Source: DAOUAJ01 sp034433615
GTDB lineage: Bacteria > Chloroflexota > Anaerolineae > DUEN01
Direction: 5' to 3'
NCBI GenBank assembly: GCA_034433615.1
Contig: DAOUAJ010000215.1
Coordinates: forward strand, 1-7,188
DNA length: 7,188 nt
Shown here: positions 5,915 to 7,188 of the stretch, piece after piece
How the letters are laid out: every line of letters begins with the position of its first letter
Numbering within the stretch: the first letter of the stretch is position 1
Translations under genes and position numbers: made by a program
The notes under the pieces: generated by a model
What the model was told of the DNA's origin: nothing
The model's database searches: none
Seen by the model: the letters and a program-made list of their open reading frames with translations, nothing else

Positions 5915-7188
5915 GTGGCCGAGCGATGGGCCTGTTGGGTGTCCTGGATGCTGTTGGGGCTGATGATGGCGGCCTGGGGTCTGCGGCTGTATCGCTTGGA
6001 CGCGCAGAGCCTCTGGTACGACGAGGGGGTGACAGCCCAGGTCGTCCGTCAGGGATTGGCTGAGCTAACTCGATGGACAGCGGATGATATCCAGCCGCCC
6101 TTGTATTACTACATCGTGGCGGGGTGGGTGCGCCTGGCGGGTGCTTCCGAGTGGGCGCTGCGGTTTCCCTCGGCCGCGTGGGGGGTGCTGATCATCCCCC
6201 TCATTTACGCGTTGGGGCGTCGGTTATACGGCACGATGGCCGGGCTGCTGGCCGCCCTACTGGCGGGCGGAGCGCCGCTCTACGTCTACTACAGCCAGGA
6301 AGCCCGCATGTATACTCAGCTCACGGCGCTGGGGCTGGTGGTCATGTATGCCCTGGTGCGGGCCTTGCAGACCGGAGACGATCACGCTCGTCGGCGCTGG
6401 TGGGTGGCTTTTGCCATCGCCAGCCTGGCCGCCGTCTACACCCACTACTTCGCCTTCTTCCTGCTCGTCGCCCTCGCTGTTGCAATCGCTGCCTCCTTCA
6501 CCTTTCGCCCGTCATTGGCCATCAGCTATCAGCCATCAGCTATTAGCCGTCAGCTATCAGCTATCAGCCGTCAGCCGTCCATTGTTGAACTGACCCTCGC
6601 TGCTGCCGCTGTCCTTCTCGGGTACCTGCCCTGGCTGCCCTTCGTTTTCCATCGTTATCAGGTGGACGCTTCGTACTGGCAAGGCCAGCTCAAGCTAGGA
6701 GAGGCACTGCGCCACGTCTGGATCAACTTCACCCTGGGCGCGCCCCGGACTGCGCTGGAGAGGGACGCCATCCGCATCGGTTGGGGTTTTGCGATCGTTG
6801 TAGCGCTGGCCCTGGTGGGATTGCTCTGGCGAGGCAGACGCACCGCCTGGGCGACGATGGTTCTGCTCAGTTACCTGTTGGTGCCCGTGGTCCTGATCCT
6901 GATTCTCTCGTCGCGTACACCCAAATTCAACCCACGCTACCTGATGCTGGCCTCGCCAGCCTTCTGGTTGCTCATCGCCACCGGCCTGAGCGCCCTCATT
7001 CACCTTAGGAGTTCCCTTAATCCCCGCTCCTCCCCTGGCCTGACCGCCGAAACGGCTCCTCATGCCGCGGGCGGCGCCACGGCCGATGAAAATAGCCGTG
7101 CCACACCGGGGTATGGGGCCGTGGCGAGCAGAGATGGCATCACTAGCCCCATCCCCCCTGGCTCCCCTCCCCCAGACTTGGGGGAGGG
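5915..7188 (+). CDS. GT39-like (PMT/ArnT superfamily) membrane glycosyltransferase, C-terminus beyond window
   Basis: An open frame of 424 codons runs to the window end. GTG 5915 is the start: GAGGG, at the end of the upstream gene, lies 7 bases before it and only 2 bases separate stop and start. The protein is polytopic and fits GT-C enzymes that use polyprenyl-phosphate sugars at the outer membrane face: helix 1 (about 8-24), catalytic-loop LDAQSLWYDEGVT (28-40) with the acidic D36-E37, DIQPPLYYYI (58-67), LRFPSAAWG, and YYSQEARMYTQL (125-136), the usual second loop. NPRYLMLASPAFWLL (339-353) is the late conserved segment. Two hydrophilic stretches between helices are odd: residues 202-222, encoded by a heptanucleotide array, and about 364-424, encoded by palindrome-rich DNA. 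Helices continue normally after the first. The true C-terminal helices would lie past the edge. Acceptor and donor are unknown. The upstream aminotransferase suggests an amino-sugar-containing surface glycan. Confidence 0.88.
   Translation, partial: MAERWACWVSWMLLGLMMAAWGLRLYRLDAQSLWYDEGVTAQVVRQGLAELTRWTADDIQPPLYYYIVAGWVRLAGASEWALRFPSAAWGVLIIPLIYALGRRLYGTMAGLLAALLAGGAPLYVYYSQEARMYTQLTALGLVVMYALVRALQTGDDHARRRWWVAFAIASLAAVYTHYFAFFLLVALAVAIAASFTFRPSLAISYQPSAISRQLSAISRQPSIVELTLAAAAVLLGYLPWLPFVFHRYQVDASYWQGQLKLGEALRHVWINFTLGAPRTALERDAIRIGWGFAIVVALALVGLLWRGRRTAWATMVLLSYLLVPVVLILILSSRTPKFNPRYLMLASPAFWLLIATGLSALIHLRSSLNPRSSPGLTAETAPHAAGGATADENSRATPGYGAVASRDGITSPIPPGSPPPDLGE
6521..6576 (+). repeat. 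Heptanucleotide tandem array, 8 units of RTYAGCY, inside the glycosyltransferase gene
   Basis: Eight consecutive 7-bp units fit RTYAGCY: ATCAGCT, ATCAGCC, ATCAGCT, ATTAGCC, GTCAGCT, ATCAGCT, ATCAGCC, GTCAGCC. A degenerate ninth (ATTGGCC, 6514-6520) precedes them. Three units make 21 bp, so in this frame they encode the heptapeptide AISxQxS three times (residues 202-222), in a loop between membrane segments. The composition differs from the GC-rich gene around it. The array resembles the short tandem heptamer repeats described in cyanobacteria, and similar ATCAGCY runs that I recall from intergenic DNA of other bacteria. Confidence 0.92.
7075..7126. repeat. Inverted repeat within the hydrophilic stretch of the glycosyltransferase gene
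   Basis: CGCCACGGCC (7075-7084) and GGCCGTGGCG (7117-7126) are perfectly complementary over 10 bp and enclose 32 bases. They lie in the part of the reading frame that encodes the low-complexity hydrophilic stretch. Confidence 0.5.
7165..7188. repeat. REP-like palindrome at the window end, in frame with the glycosyltransferase
   Basis: CCCTCCCCCA (7165-7174) and TGGGGGAGGG (7179-7188) form a perfect 10-bp stem with a GACT loop, and the stem may continue past the edge. Palindromes of this CCTCCCCCA/TGGGGGAGG kind are, from memory, usually intergenic repeats. Here it is read as SPPPDLGE of the open frame, which suggests insertion of an intergenic-type element into, or at the end of, the coding sequence. 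Confidence 0.6.

Noticed and set aside
6521..6576. CRISPR array reading of the tandem repeat
   Set aside because: Units are 7 bp and contiguous with no spacers, and no cas genes are present.

Overview
The window is a GC-rich bacterial chromosomal segment with six protein-coding genes, one gene remnant and several repeats. No rRNA, tRNA or CRISPR array is visible. The gene mix suggests an uncultured or thermophilic Chloroflexota-like organism: a short FtsH N-terminus, a Uma2-type nuclease gene, a GT39-like membrane glycosyltransferase, and intergenic palindromes of the GCCCTGAGC / CGAAGGGC kind. This assignment is an inference from style and memory, not from a database match.

Layout. Positions 1-551 (minus) hold the N-terminal third of the membrane AAA+ protease FtsH, cut by the window edge. 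The divergent intergenic region 552-1081 carries one good promoter for each side and a 149-bp imperfect inverted-repeat element in the predicted ftsH leader. Positions 1082-2360 (plus) hold a DedA-family membrane protein and, 34 bp downstream, a Uma2/DUF820 PD-(D/E)XK protein. Positions 2394-3188 (minus), convergent with them, hold an M55 zinc D-aminopeptidase (DppA-like) starting at GTG. Positions 3211-3538 hold an inverted repeat and the frameshifted C-terminal remnant of an unrecognised gene. Positions 3526-4491 (minus) hold a membrane-anchored alpha/beta hydrolase. After a 311-bp divergent spacer, 4803-7188 (plus) holds a sugar aminotransferase (DegT/DnrJ/EryC1/StrS) translationally coupled to a GT39-like polytopic glycosyltransferase that runs off the end.

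How the genes fit together. The last two genes look like the start of a surface-glycan cluster: the aminotransferase makes a nucleotide-linked amino sugar, and the glycosyltransferase probably transfers a sugar from a polyprenyl-phosphate carrier outside the membrane. DedA proteins (some recycle undecaprenyl phosphate) and a D-aminopeptidase also act in or near the envelope, but they are on separate transcripts and a shared pathway is not shown.

Most notable observation. The glycosyltransferase gene contains, in frame, an array of eight 7-bp units (consensus RTYAGCY, 6521-6576). Seven is not a multiple of three, and both alternative frames reach a TGA within 17 bases after the array. Gain or loss of one unit would therefore truncate the enzyme, which is the architecture of a phase-variable contingency locus. 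The same gene ends in the window with a long hydrophilic stretch encoded by palindromic, intergenic-type DNA.
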